From an uncultured Christensenellaceae bacterium (GTDB lineage: Bacteria; Bacillota; Clostridia; Christensenellales; Pumilibacteraceae): a stretch of 64,000 nt of DNA. Below are positions 24,686 to 32,774 of the stretch, piece after piece. The stretch is from assembly GCA_910587455.1 (NCBI GenBank), contig CAJULK010000002.1, forward strand, positions 1 through 64,000, read 5' to 3'. Below the pieces are notes generated by a model. That model did no database searches, was not told the DNA's origin, and saw only the letters and a program-made list of their open reading frames with translations. Both the position numbers and the translations under genes were made by a program. The number at the start of each line of letters is the position of its first letter. Within the stretch, counting starts at the first letter, position 1.

Positions 24686-25099
24686 ATGGCCAAGAAAGAA
24701 ACCAAAAAGCCCAAGGAAATAAAACAAAAAAAGGGCAAAGATAAAAAAACCAAGGGAAAAGCTGCAAACATGTCGCAGGGCGCAACGGCTAACGGCGTAC
24801 CTTCTACCGGCGCGTCGTCCGTTCCGCTTGCCAACATGTCCCCCGACCAAATGACGGCGGCTCAGATAGAACAAGCGATAAAAGAAAGCAACAATCCCGA
24901 ATCACGACTCAAAAAATTGCGCAGTCCCGTAAATGTGCGCAGCTGTCTTTTGAACATACTGTTCTTTATAATTCTTACTATGATAGCCGTAATCGTAGTG
25001 TGCGCGATAATGGTAGACAAATTCAGCTTCACTACAGTAGTCACCCACATGTTCCGCGAAATCGGGATCACGGGATTCTTCGAATCCATGTTCAGCTGA
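24686..25099 (+). CDS. Lysine-rich single-pass membrane protein, unknown function
   Basis: Not recognised. The 137-residue protein has a very basic, disordered N-terminus (about 20 lysines in the first 30 residues) and a low-complexity middle. One strong membrane helix follows near residues 88-113 (LLNILFFIILTMIAVIVVCA), then a short outside tail ending GFFESMFS. A GAGGAG site lies 5 nt before the ATG. It is monocistronic, with its own promoter and a strong terminator, and divergent from cdaA. A basic cytoplasmic tail could bind nucleic acid or acidic lipids; that is inference. Confidence 0.8.
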   Translation: MAKKETKKPKEIKQKKGKDKKTKGKAANMSQGATANGVPSTGASSVPLANMSPDQMTAAQIEQAIKESNNPESRLKKLRSPVNVRSCLLNILFFIILTMIAVIVVCAIMVDKFSFTTVVTHMFREIGITGFFESMFS

Positions 25100-25116
25100 T
25101 AAAATTTCGTCAAACG

Positions 25117-25146
25117 AAAACGACGTCCGCAAAGACGTCGTTTTTT
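25117..25146 (+). terminator. Intrinsic terminator, probably bidirectional
   Basis: Arms AAAACGACGTC and GACGTCGTTTT pair perfectly around a 6-nt loop, followed by Ts on the plus strand and by T-rich sequence on the minus strand. It serves the preceding plus-strand gene and the converging M28-like gene. Confidence 0.9.
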
Positions 25147-25179
25147 ATATTGCTTTCACATGCCAATTCGGCGCATAGA

Positions 25180-27036
25180 CTATTCGGGCTTTTTGTCTTC
25201 GGGTTTTTCGTGCACCGCTTTTTTTGCCGAAGCCGACTTCCCCGCCGAAACGGTTTTTCGGCTCGGCGACTGTTTTACGGTACGTTTGGGCGCTTTTTTA
25301 TTTACATCGGACGATTCGTCCGTACGTACAGAAGATTTCGCGGCCGCCGATTCGTCGCCATTGCCGTTTTCTACGTTTTCCGAAGTATCGCGTAACGACT
25401 CGGAATCGCCGTCGCGCTCTCCGCTCGCGCTCTCCGCTTCTTCGTTTGCTTCTGAGCTGTCGCTTTTGACCGAGAACAGATCCGTTTCGGGCGCTTCGCC
25501 GAAATGATCTTGTTCGGAAATGTTTTTTACTTCCCCATTTTTCGGCATACCCGCTCCGGTCATTCCCGCAAATACATCCGCGAACGGATCGGGATTCGCA
25601 ACGGGTGCAGCCGTATTGTTGGGCACGCCGGGGAATATTTCTTCCTGAGCCGAACCGCCACGCACGTCTATGAATATGTCGGCGCTCGATTTATCCTCGT
25701 AGTCCATGCCGAAAACAGCCATTTTCATTCGTTTGGGCTGAGCATACACTATCGGATATTTTTTCCTGACGATATTGATAACAAGCATCATTATGCCGCC
25801 GGCAATAATAACTACGCCGAGCGCTACGAGATACCATATCCATTCCTGAGTGAGAATGTCCGTGTCGGGGAAGTTTTCTTTATCGTAAGTCATTACGTCT
25901 ATAAAATTCTCCGACTCCATCGATCTGATCAAAAGCGTAGCCGCCGTACGCATTTTATCGGCATAATCGGGATGACGCGTTTCGAGATTCTTAAGAGTAT
26001 CCTCAGATGTAAAAGACACGTTGCCATACTCCGCCGATTCGACGTCGGAAGTGTTTATTGTTTCCCAATTCGCGCCTATAAGATTCAGCGTCGGGATATT
26101 TTGACCGAAAAACGTAGAGAACAATCCGACGTGCGCCCACTGAACGAAAGGTACTCCGTCGAGATTCGTCACACCCGTAATAATCGGCGATTTCTGCGTA
26201 GGTCTGTACACGTCAAGCCCGTTCGCCGCAGAAATTCCGTAAAAGAAATGCTCGCGCTTGGTTTCTCGCGCGTCGGAAAACGCATACACGTGATCGACGC
26301 CGATACGTTGAAGTTCCACCATGAGCACCGTGCGAGAAATAAGCGCCGTATTGTCCTTGTTATCGCAGAACAGGCGCGCACCGATATCATCTACCGCAGA
26401 CGCACCGAAAAACACTATCGTGACGGTAAAATCAAACTGCGGGCGCACAGTGCACAAATATTCCGCCAAGGCAAGAAGCGTAGCCACACCCGTGCCGTTC
26501 GATATCGCGCCAGCCGCCTTGAATCCGCCCAAGCTCGCGCCCTCGGGCTTAAGAAACCTGTTGTCGTAGTACGCGCCTATCAATACGTTTTTCGCACCCG
26601 TCGGCGCCGAAGCCGGTCTATACTGCGCGACAACGTTCTGACTTGACAGATGTATCTCGTCGGACGTGATTCCCGCAACTTTCTTAATGTCGGCGTCGTG
26701 CATATCCTGAACCGAAAGATCGGCAGTATATTCTTCCGGAGCATCGGATTCCGTCGATTCGTCACCGTCCGCGCCGCCGCTCGCGCCGTAGCCGCAATCG
26801 AGAAGTTTCGTATATATATACTCCGCAGCCGCTTTCTCGCCTGCCGAATACGTCGTTCTGTCCTCGCATTTCGTAACGAATTCTTTAAGCGTAGCGCCGA
26901 GTTTTTCAGCGCTTATCTCCGAAACGTAATCGGGCGTTTTTACGGAATATTCGGGCGCTCCCGGCGCGCACGCACAGGCAAACAGCATTACCGCCGCAAT
27001 GAGCAATGTCGTAAATATCGTAGAAACTCTTTTCAT
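25180..27036 (-). CDS. M28-like lipoprotein pseudopeptidase with membrane anchor and disordered tail
   Basis: A 618-residue envelope protein. A signal sequence ends in a lipobox-like LFACAC. Residues 35-375 resemble M28 zinc peptidases (VLIGAYYDN, SNGTGVATLLALAEYL, TIVFFGAS). The metal ligands appear replaced: AYYDN where the family has AHxD, GAISN where it has GANDN, and ASAVDD where it has the catalytic EE. A membrane helix follows near 385-405 (WIWYLVALGVVIIAGGIMML). The last 200 residues are disordered, acidic and serine-rich, then lysine-rich. It is last in an operon with holA and a membrane protein. It is probably a binding or scaffold protein rather than an active protease. Confidence 0.65.
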   Translation of the reverse strand: MKRVSTIFTTLLIAAVMLFACACAPGAPEYSVKTPDYVSEISAEKLGATLKEFVTKCEDRTTYSAGEKAAAEYIYTKLLDCGYGASGGADGDESTESDAPEEYTADLSVQDMHDADIKKVAGITSDEIHLSSQNVVAQYRPASAPTGAKNVLIGAYYDNRFLKPEGASLGGFKAAGAISNGTGVATLLALAEYLCTVRPQFDFTVTIVFFGASAVDDIGARLFCDNKDNTALISRTVLMVELQRIGVDHVYAFSDARETKREHFFYGISAANGLDVYRPTQKSPIITGVTNLDGVPFVQWAHVGLFSTFFGQNIPTLNLIGANWETINTSDVESAEYGNVSFTSEDTLKNLETRHPDYADKMRTAATLLIRSMESENFIDVMTYDKENFPDTDILTQEWIWYLVALGVVIIAGGIMMLVINIVRKKYPIVYAQPKRMKMAVFGMDYEDKSSADIFIDVRGGSAQEEIFPGVPNNTAAPVANPDPFADVFAGMTGAGMPKNGEVKNISEQDHFGEAPETDLFSVKSDSSEANEEAESASGERDGDSESLRDTSENVENGNGDESAAAKSSVRTDESSDVNKKAPKRTVKQSPSRKTVSAGKSASAKKAVHEKPEDKKPE

Positions 27037-27037
27037 A

Positions 27038-27586
27038 CTACACCACCGTGGTTATTACGCTTATAACGGTCAATAGCCCGTATACCGTAACGAACGCGCC
27101 GAATACAGTAGAGAACGCTACCGAAAACAAATGCTTGGGCACGTATTGCATTTTGAAAACGTATAACATAAATAACCCGACTACCGTAAGCGTAACGGCA
27201 GGATCGAGTATTATGTCCAACAGATGCGCATACATCGGCACGGCAAGATACATGAATTTGAGCGCAAACAAAATCAAGTTTGCCGTAATAACGGCGTAAT
27301 TGATAACATATCGGACCGATTCGGTATCGTACGGTTGCCCCGCACCGATTCTCGTAAGTTTGGTTTTACCTATGGCAAAATACAACAGCTCATACACGAG
27401 AACGGGAATAAGCCCGCCCAAAAAGAAAGCGACTATGTCGTTTGCCAACCAACCGCCCAGCTTGTATCTATACGCGAGATATGCGACTTCGCCGCGCGTA
27501 ATATACCATGCCGCCGCGCAATAACTCAAATACACGAATAAAGCGACAACGGGTATGGGCAGTTTCTTTTTTGCTATGTTTATCAA
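27038..27586 (-). CDS. Five-helix integral membrane protein, unknown function
   Basis: Not recognised. The 182-residue protein has about five hydrophobic helices (near residues 10-30, 48-75, 92-115, 125-145 and 150-180) and small loops. Translation appears to begin at a TTG (27586) behind GGAGGG. The stop lies one base before the start of the M28-like gene, so the two proteins are made together and may form a membrane complex. Confidence 0.7.
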   Translation of the reverse strand: MINIAKKKLPIPVVALFVYLSYCAAAWYITRGEVAYLAYRYKLGGWLANDIVAFFLGGLIPVLVYELLYFAIGKTKLTRIGAGQPYDTESVRYVINYAVITANLILFALKFMYLAVPMYAHLLDIILDPAVTLTVVGLFMLYVFKMQYVPKHLFSVAFSTVFGAFVTVYGLLTVISVITTVV

Positions 27587-27622
27587 TTCGCCCTCCAGAG
27601 ACTTAACAAATAGAGTATGCCG

Positions 27623-28570
27623 TCAACCAGCGTATGCTGCACGTGCTATAAACGACGTCAATGCGTCTTGCTGCGACATGGCACCCGTTTTATAAGCGAA
27701 ATCCGCTTCGGCGAGCATATCGAGTATTTTTTTGAGCTTGACTTTGGGTATACGCGCACTCTCCGCCTTTAACATTCCGATCTGCGACGGTTTAAGTCCG
27801 AGCGCATTCAATCCGTCGGGATCCACCGCGGCAACGAATATGCGTTTGAATCGGTTATAAAGCATTGTGAACGCAGCAACGACATCGTTGTTCTTTGCCA
27901 TGCCGTCGGCGATTTCGAGCGCACGCGACGGGTTGCCGTCTATTATACTCTTGCACAAATCGAACACTACAAACTCGGTATCGGCTTTGACTTGTTCGCC
28001 GACATCTTGCTCTGTTATCTCTTTGCCGGCACGCAACAACGCCAATTTCTGCGACTCGGCATTTATCCGAGTCATGTATCCGCCGCATCTGTCATAAAGC
28101 AGTCTGACAGTATCGTCGGAGATATTCGACTGCGTACTTTCGGTATGCTTGCGCACAAACGGTATCACGTATTTAACGTCGAGTCTGTTACAGCATACAG
28201 CCGCCGCCCCCGACGGCGGCGACGCCGCGGTCGAGTACGCCCAACTGTCGTGCGGCATATAATTTACTATAACCAGCACGACGAACGGATTCGGATTTTT
28301 TAAGTATGCGTCTACGGTGCCGACGTCGTACTTTCCGCGCACGACGACGACGCGGTACTCGCTCATAACGGGCAGTTGCGAAAGCTCGTCCGCAAGGCTT
28401 TGCGGCGTGTCGAACGTCTTGTCGACAAGATTGAAAATCTTCGGTTCTTTTGCAAGCTCGCCCACTATCGCAACGGCGCGCGACAATACGAAATCGTCGT
28501 CGCCGTAGCAATAATAGCACGGAAACGGCTTCGCCGACCTTATATGCTTTTTAAGCTCGACAAATTCCAT
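27623..28570 (-). CDS. holA: DNA polymerase III subunit delta HolA
   Basis: HolA opens the sliding clamp within the clamp loader. The 315-residue protein shows the family start ELKKHIRSAKPFPCYYCYGDD, the EYRVVVVRG strand and helical domains II and III with the C-terminal AKNNDVVAAFTMLYNRF segment. A short A/P/C-rich insertion (STAASPPSGAAAVCC) interrupts the first domain. The ATG at 28570 lies 6 bases after a TATAAT box, so the transcript should begin at or next to the start codon, and no ribosome binding site exists. The upstream in-frame TTG at 28588 lies within the promoter and is rejected. Confidence 0.88.
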   Translation of the reverse strand: MEFVELKKHIRSAKPFPCYYCYGDDDFVLSRAVAIVGELAKEPKIFNLVDKTFDTPQSLADELSQLPVMSEYRVVVVRGKYDVGTVDAYLKNPNPFVVLVIVNYMPHDSWAYSTAASPPSGAAAVCCNRLDVKYVIPFVRKHTESTQSNISDDTVRLLYDRCGGYMTRINAESQKLALLRAGKEITEQDVGEQVKADTEFVVFDLCKSIIDGNPSRALEIADGMAKNNDVVAAFTMLYNRFKRIFVAAVDPDGLNALGLKPSQIGMLKAESARIPKVKLKKILDMLAEADFAYKTGAMSQQDALTSFIARAAYAG

Positions 28571-28576
28571 ATATTC

Positions 28577-28605
28577 ATTATAATACAATCATTCGGATAA
28601 ATCAA
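28577..28605 (-). promoter_or_regulatory. Promoter of holA, predicted leaderless transcript
   Basis: TTGATT at 28605-28600, a 17-bp spacer, and TATAAT at 28582-28577, with only 6 bases to the holA ATG. Confidence 0.75.
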
Positions 28606-28649
28606 TCGTTTTGGCGGCATACGCCGCAATTACGATAAGGTCGGTTTTG

Positions 28650-29042
28650 TCACAATAAGTTTGATAGATACGGCATACTGTCGAGAAGCACGTCGTCTAT
28701 GAAGTTTATTGCCGATTGAACGAAAATCACCGCGTCGTTGAAGTTGTCCGATTTGACCACCGCGCCGAGACTGACGATTTTTTCGTCGAGGTTTCGCACG
28801 GTGTTGTGATTTTGAAGCATGAGAACAATTTTCTTCCCTTTTTCCCATTTTTCGAGAATCGCATCGCACAGAGCTACCGTTTCGTCGTTTTCCACATGCT
28901 CTTCGTTTCGCTCGATACTCTCCGCTATTACTTCGAGATCCTTTTGAATACCGTTATAAAATCTGTTCACGTAAACTATCTCGACGATCATTGCGCTCAC
29001 CATCACGGCAAACACGACAAGAATAATAACCGCTTTTTTCAT
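28650..29042 (-). CDS. DUF4363 family membrane-anchored protein
   Basis: A 130-residue protein with one N-terminal membrane helix (residues 3-22) and an extracytoplasmic helical region rich in E, N and D. The layout and its place directly behind a YetF-type gene match the DUF4363 family found in Clostridia, of unknown function. Its ATG touches the yetF stop (TAAATG), so translation is coupled. Confidence 0.72.
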   Translation of the reverse strand: MKKAVIILVVFAVMVSAMIVEIVYVNRFYNGIQKDLEVIAESIERNEEHVENDETVALCDAILEKWEKGKKIVLMLQNHNTVRNLDEKIVSLGAVVKSDNFNDAVIFVQSAINFIDDVLLDSMPYLSNLL

Positions 29043-29792
29043 TTACCAATTCCCGCCTCCGCAGATGTTTATAGGGCAGCAAAACGCGGGTTTGCGCTTT
29101 GGCGAGAAATACGCGTTTCCGTCCTGACGCACATCGGCATACAGCAGATCGGACAGCCGCAATCCGTTTTCGTTCAACACTCGGACTATTTCCGATTTTT
29201 CGGTACCCGACAGCTCGAGATTTTTCTCGTTGAACTTACCGTCTATGACGAGTTCCAAAGGCAGCAACGTCTGCGGCGGTTGTTCTTGCCGACTGTCGGC
29301 GTCTTTATTGTTTTTGTCGGATTTATCCTGAGACGGTTGCTCTTGCGGTTGCTCCTTTTCCACGACGCAAAGCTGTCCGTTTGTTTCGAAAATCGCATAT
29401 GCGATCTGCGAAAAATCCACATAGCCGGCAGTACGCACCGCTTCGATGAGGTCGTCCATGTTCATATTCATTTTTTTGAGGTTATCGTAATTGATTCCGG
29501 CTTTATCTATTACGATAACACTGCTTCCGCTCATGATCTTGCGCATTTTTATCGACTTGCGCATGATAAGTGACAGCACTATGTGCAGTGTGGCGAGCGT
29601 CAGTATTGGAATAAGCCCGTAATACAGCGGAATATACGGATCGTTCATCGGGATACAGGCAACTTCCGCGATAATGAGAGTTATAACAAGCTCGAACGGC
29701 TGCATTTCGCCTATCTGACGCTTGCCCATAAGCCGTATTACGAAAAACACGACCAAAAACGTAATTATCGATTTCAAGAATACTACAAACAT
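29043..29792 (-). CDS. YetF/DUF421 family membrane protein
   Basis: A 249-residue protein with three N-terminal membrane helices and a soluble DUF421 domain. The family sequence VIRLMGKRQIGEMQPFELVITLIIAEVACIP is clear, followed by SGSSVIVIDKAGINYDNLKK. A Q/K/D-rich linker of about 30 residues splits the soluble part, and the C-terminus ends in CCPINICGGGNW. Relatives occur in sporulation and stress contexts; the biochemical role is unknown. No good ribosome binding site precedes the ATG at 29792. It pairs with the DUF4363 gene. Confidence 0.85.
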   Translation of the reverse strand: MFVVFLKSIITFLVVFFVIRLMGKRQIGEMQPFELVITLIIAEVACIPMNDPYIPLYYGLIPILTLATLHIVLSLIMRKSIKMRKIMSGSSVIVIDKAGINYDNLKKMNMNMDDLIEAVRTAGYVDFSQIAYAIFETNGQLCVVEKEQPQEQPSQDKSDKNNKDADSRQEQPPQTLLPLELVIDGKFNEKNLELSGTEKSEIVRVLNENGLRLSDLLYADVRQDGNAYFSPKRKPAFCCPINICGGGNW

Positions 29793-29845
29793 ACCGATAG
29801 TATGTATCTACGCACGCAAAAAGTATTCTTATGCCGTTTATTTCA

Positions 29846-29872
29846 AATAAAAACGGTTCGAAATCGAACCGT
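29846..29872 (-). terminator. Terminator of uvrBA
   Basis: Arms ACGGTTCGA and TCGAACCGT pair around a 2-nt centre, followed by TTTTATTT on the minus strand, 47 bases after the uvrA stop. Confidence 0.87.
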
Positions 29873-29918
29873 AATTGTTTATTGATTTTATCGCGCTGTC
29901 TACACACCGTGAAACGAC

Positions 29919-32741
29919 TTACCGGTTATCCGAAGAATCGTTCAGAATACGTTTGAGATATTCGCCCGTTTTGCTCTCTTTTACTTCCGCGATTTTCTCG
30001 GGACTGCCCGTCGCTATGACGTTGCCGCCCGCGTCGCCGCCACCCGGGCCCAAATCGATAACGTAGTCCGCGCACTTGATGACGTCGAGATTGTGCTCTA
30101 TAACGACGACAGTGTTTCCGTTATCCACAAGGCGCGAAAGAATATATATCAATCGCTCCACATCTGCGGTGTGAAGCCCCGTCGTAGGCTCGTCCAAAAC
30201 GTAAAGGGTGTTGCTCGTAGAAACTTTCGACAGTTCCGTAGCGAGTTTGACGCGCTGAGCCTCGCCGCCTGACAGGGTCGTAGCGGGCTGTCCGAGCTTG
30301 ATATATCCGAGACCGACGTCCAATAGCGTGCCCAGCTTGCGCTTCAGCGACGGAATATTTTTGAAAAACTCGTAACTCTCCTCGATAGTCATGTCGAGAA
30401 CGTCGGCTATGGATTTATCGCGATATTTTACTTGCAGCGTTTCGCGGTTGAACCGTTTTCCGTGACAAACGTCGCACGGCACGAACACGTCGGGAAGAAA
30501 GTTCATTTCTATGCGAATGATACCGTCGCCCTCGCAGTTTTCGCATCTGCCGCCTTTGACGTTGAACGAAAATCTGCCCGACGTATATCCGCGTTCTTTC
30601 GCCGCGGGAAGCTCCGCGAAAAGATCGCGTATCGTAGACATGGCGCCCGTATATGTTGCGGGATTGGATCGAGGCGTTCTGCCTATCGGACTTTGGTCGA
30701 TGTTGATTACCTTGTCTATCTGTTCCAAACCGTCAATACCGTCGCACTTACCGACACGTTGCTTCACCGTATTAAACAAATTTGAAGCCGCTGGATACAG
30801 CGTTTGGTTTATAAGCGACGATTTACCGCTGCCCGATACGCCCGTGACAGCCGTAAACATTCCGAGCGGTATTTTTACGTCCACGCCGCGCAGGTTGTTT
30901 TCCGCCGCGCCGCGTATCGTGATATATCTGTCCGAAAGTCTGCGTTCGGCAGGCACTTGAATCTTCCTTTCGCCCGATAGAAATTTGCCCGTAACGGACC
31001 CCGATTTTACTACATCGTCCACTCCGCCCTGCGCGACGACGTTTCCGCCGTGCACGCCCGCGCCCGGACCGATATCTACGATATGATCGGCGGCGCGCAT
31101 AGTGTCCTCGTCATGCTCAACGACTATAAGCGTATTTCCGAGATCGCGAAGATGTTTCAATGTGTCGATCAGCTTGGCATTGTCGCATTGGTGAAGTCCT
31201 ATGCTCGGTTCGTCGAGAATGTAAAGCACGCCCGAAAGTCCGGAACCTATTTGCGTGGCGAGCCGTATGCGCTGCGCCTCTCCGCCGGACAGCGTAGCGG
31301 CGCTTCGGGAAAGCGTAAGATACTCGAGCCCGACGTCCATCAAAAACTTGATGCGCGCACGTATCTCTTTGAGCACTCGCTCCGCTATAAGCGTTTTGGA
31401 GGGAGTAAGCTCGAGAGTGTCGAAAAATTTATAAAGCTGCTTTACGGGCATTGCGCAAAGCTCGTTGATGTTCTTGTCCGCTATCTTTACGGCAAGCGCT
31501 TCTTTTTTCAGCCGTTTTCCGCCGCAGTCGGGGCACGGCTGAGAATTGGTAAACCTGCCTATACGCCACCGCACGCCGTCGCTTGTCGTTTCGGCGAGCC
31601 GACGCTCCATAAAGTTAACCATTCCCTCGTATACGATGCGCTCGCTGCGATGATAGTGCCCGGTCGTATACTCGACGACGAGCGGCTCGTCTTGCGAATA
31701 CAGTATTATGTCTTGTATTTCCTTTTTGAGCTTTTTGAACGGAGTCTTGAGCGAGAACCCGTACTTCTTCGAAAGCGCCGCAAAACACTGTTCATAATGC
31801 GCCTGCCCCTCGATCTGCCCGCCGTCTATAAGATCTTGCAGCGAAGTATCGCCGAAAAACAGAAGATCGGGATCGATCTTCGTGATAAACCCGAGCCCGC
31901 CGCAAGTCGGACATGCGCCGAACGGCGAATTGAACGAAAAGAGCCGCGGCTCCACTTCCGCAATCGACAGCCCGCAATTTCCGCATGTATATTTTGTGTT
32001 GAACAGCGTTTCGTCATCGCCGCAGGTCGCAATAACAAGCCCGTCGGACAGCTTTAACGCGGTTTCTATGGAATCGGTAAGCCGCTGCTGTATTCCGTCT
32101 TCTATGACGAGCCGGTCCACCACGACGCAAATTTCGTGCTTGGAATTCTTGTCAAGCTTGACCTCTTCGTCCACGCCGTATATGATCCCGTCCACGCGCA
32201 TGCGGGAATATCCCGCTTTTTTGAAGTCCTCGAACAGCTTGACGTACTCGCCCTTTTTGCCGCGAATGACGGGCGAAATTATCATCACCCTGCTTTCTCG
32301 CGGAAAAGCGGTTATCTTGTCTACGATTTCGTCTACTGACTGCTGATGTATTTCGGCGCCGCACTCGGGACAGTATACGTCTCCCACGCGCGCAAACAGC
32401 AAACGCATATAGTCGTAAATTTCGGTCACCGTGCCCACGGTCGAACGCGGATTGCGCCCCGTCGTTTTTTGGTCGATAGATATCGCAGGCGACAGCCCGT
32501 CTATGCTGTCAACGTCCGGTTTATCCATCTGACCCAAAAACTGGCGCGCGTACGACGACAGAGATTCGACGTATCTGCGCTGTCCCTCGGCAAATATGGT
32601 ATCGAAAGCAAGCGACGTTTTGCCGCTGCCCGATACGCCCGTGAAAACTACGAATTTATTCTTAGGCACCGATAAATTAACGTTTTTAAGATTGTGCGCC
32701 CGCGCGCCTTTTACTATGATTTCATCGTTTGATTCGGACAT
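29919..32741 (-). CDS. uvrA: UvrABC excinuclease subunit A
   Basis: UvrA finds DNA damage and loads UvrB. The 940-residue protein has two ABC ATPase modules: first Walker A GVSGSGKTSL, second GVSGSGKSSL, and two LSGGEAQR signatures. Zinc-binding CX2C pairs (CPECG, CGNCG, CENCEG, CDVCHG) are intact. ATG 32741 is preferred over GTG 32750 because AGGTGA sits 6 nt upstream. It follows uvrB by 33 bases in the same transcript. Confidence 0.98.
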   Translation of the reverse strand: MSESNDEIIVKGARAHNLKNVNLSVPKNKFVVFTGVSGSGKTSLAFDTIFAEGQRRYVESLSSYARQFLGQMDKPDVDSIDGLSPAISIDQKTTGRNPRSTVGTVTEIYDYMRLLFARVGDVYCPECGAEIHQQSVDEIVDKITAFPRESRVMIISPVIRGKKGEYVKLFEDFKKAGYSRMRVDGIIYGVDEEVKLDKNSKHEICVVVDRLVIEDGIQQRLTDSIETALKLSDGLVIATCGDDETLFNTKYTCGNCGLSIAEVEPRLFSFNSPFGACPTCGGLGFITKIDPDLLFFGDTSLQDLIDGGQIEGQAHYEQCFAALSKKYGFSLKTPFKKLKKEIQDIILYSQDEPLVVEYTTGHYHRSERIVYEGMVNFMERRLAETTSDGVRWRIGRFTNSQPCPDCGGKRLKKEALAVKIADKNINELCAMPVKQLYKFFDTLELTPSKTLIAERVLKEIRARIKFLMDVGLEYLTLSRSAATLSGGEAQRIRLATQIGSGLSGVLYILDEPSIGLHQCDNAKLIDTLKHLRDLGNTLIVVEHDEDTMRAADHIVDIGPGAGVHGGNVVAQGGVDDVVKSGSVTGKFLSGERKIQVPAERRLSDRYITIRGAAENNLRGVDVKIPLGMFTAVTGVSGSGKSSLINQTLYPAASNLFNTVKQRVGKCDGIDGLEQIDKVINIDQSPIGRTPRSNPATYTGAMSTIRDLFAELPAAKERGYTSGRFSFNVKGGRCENCEGDGIIRIEMNFLPDVFVPCDVCHGKRFNRETLQVKYRDKSIADVLDMTIEESYEFFKNIPSLKRKLGTLLDVGLGYIKLGQPATTLSGGEAQRVKLATELSKVSTSNTLYVLDEPTTGLHTADVERLIYILSRLVDNGNTVVVIEHNLDVIKCADYVIDLGPGGGDAGGNVIATGSPEKIAEVKESKTGEYLKRILNDSSDNR

Positions 32742-32774
32742 GTTTTTCACCTGTGTCGTTTAATATCGGTTATG

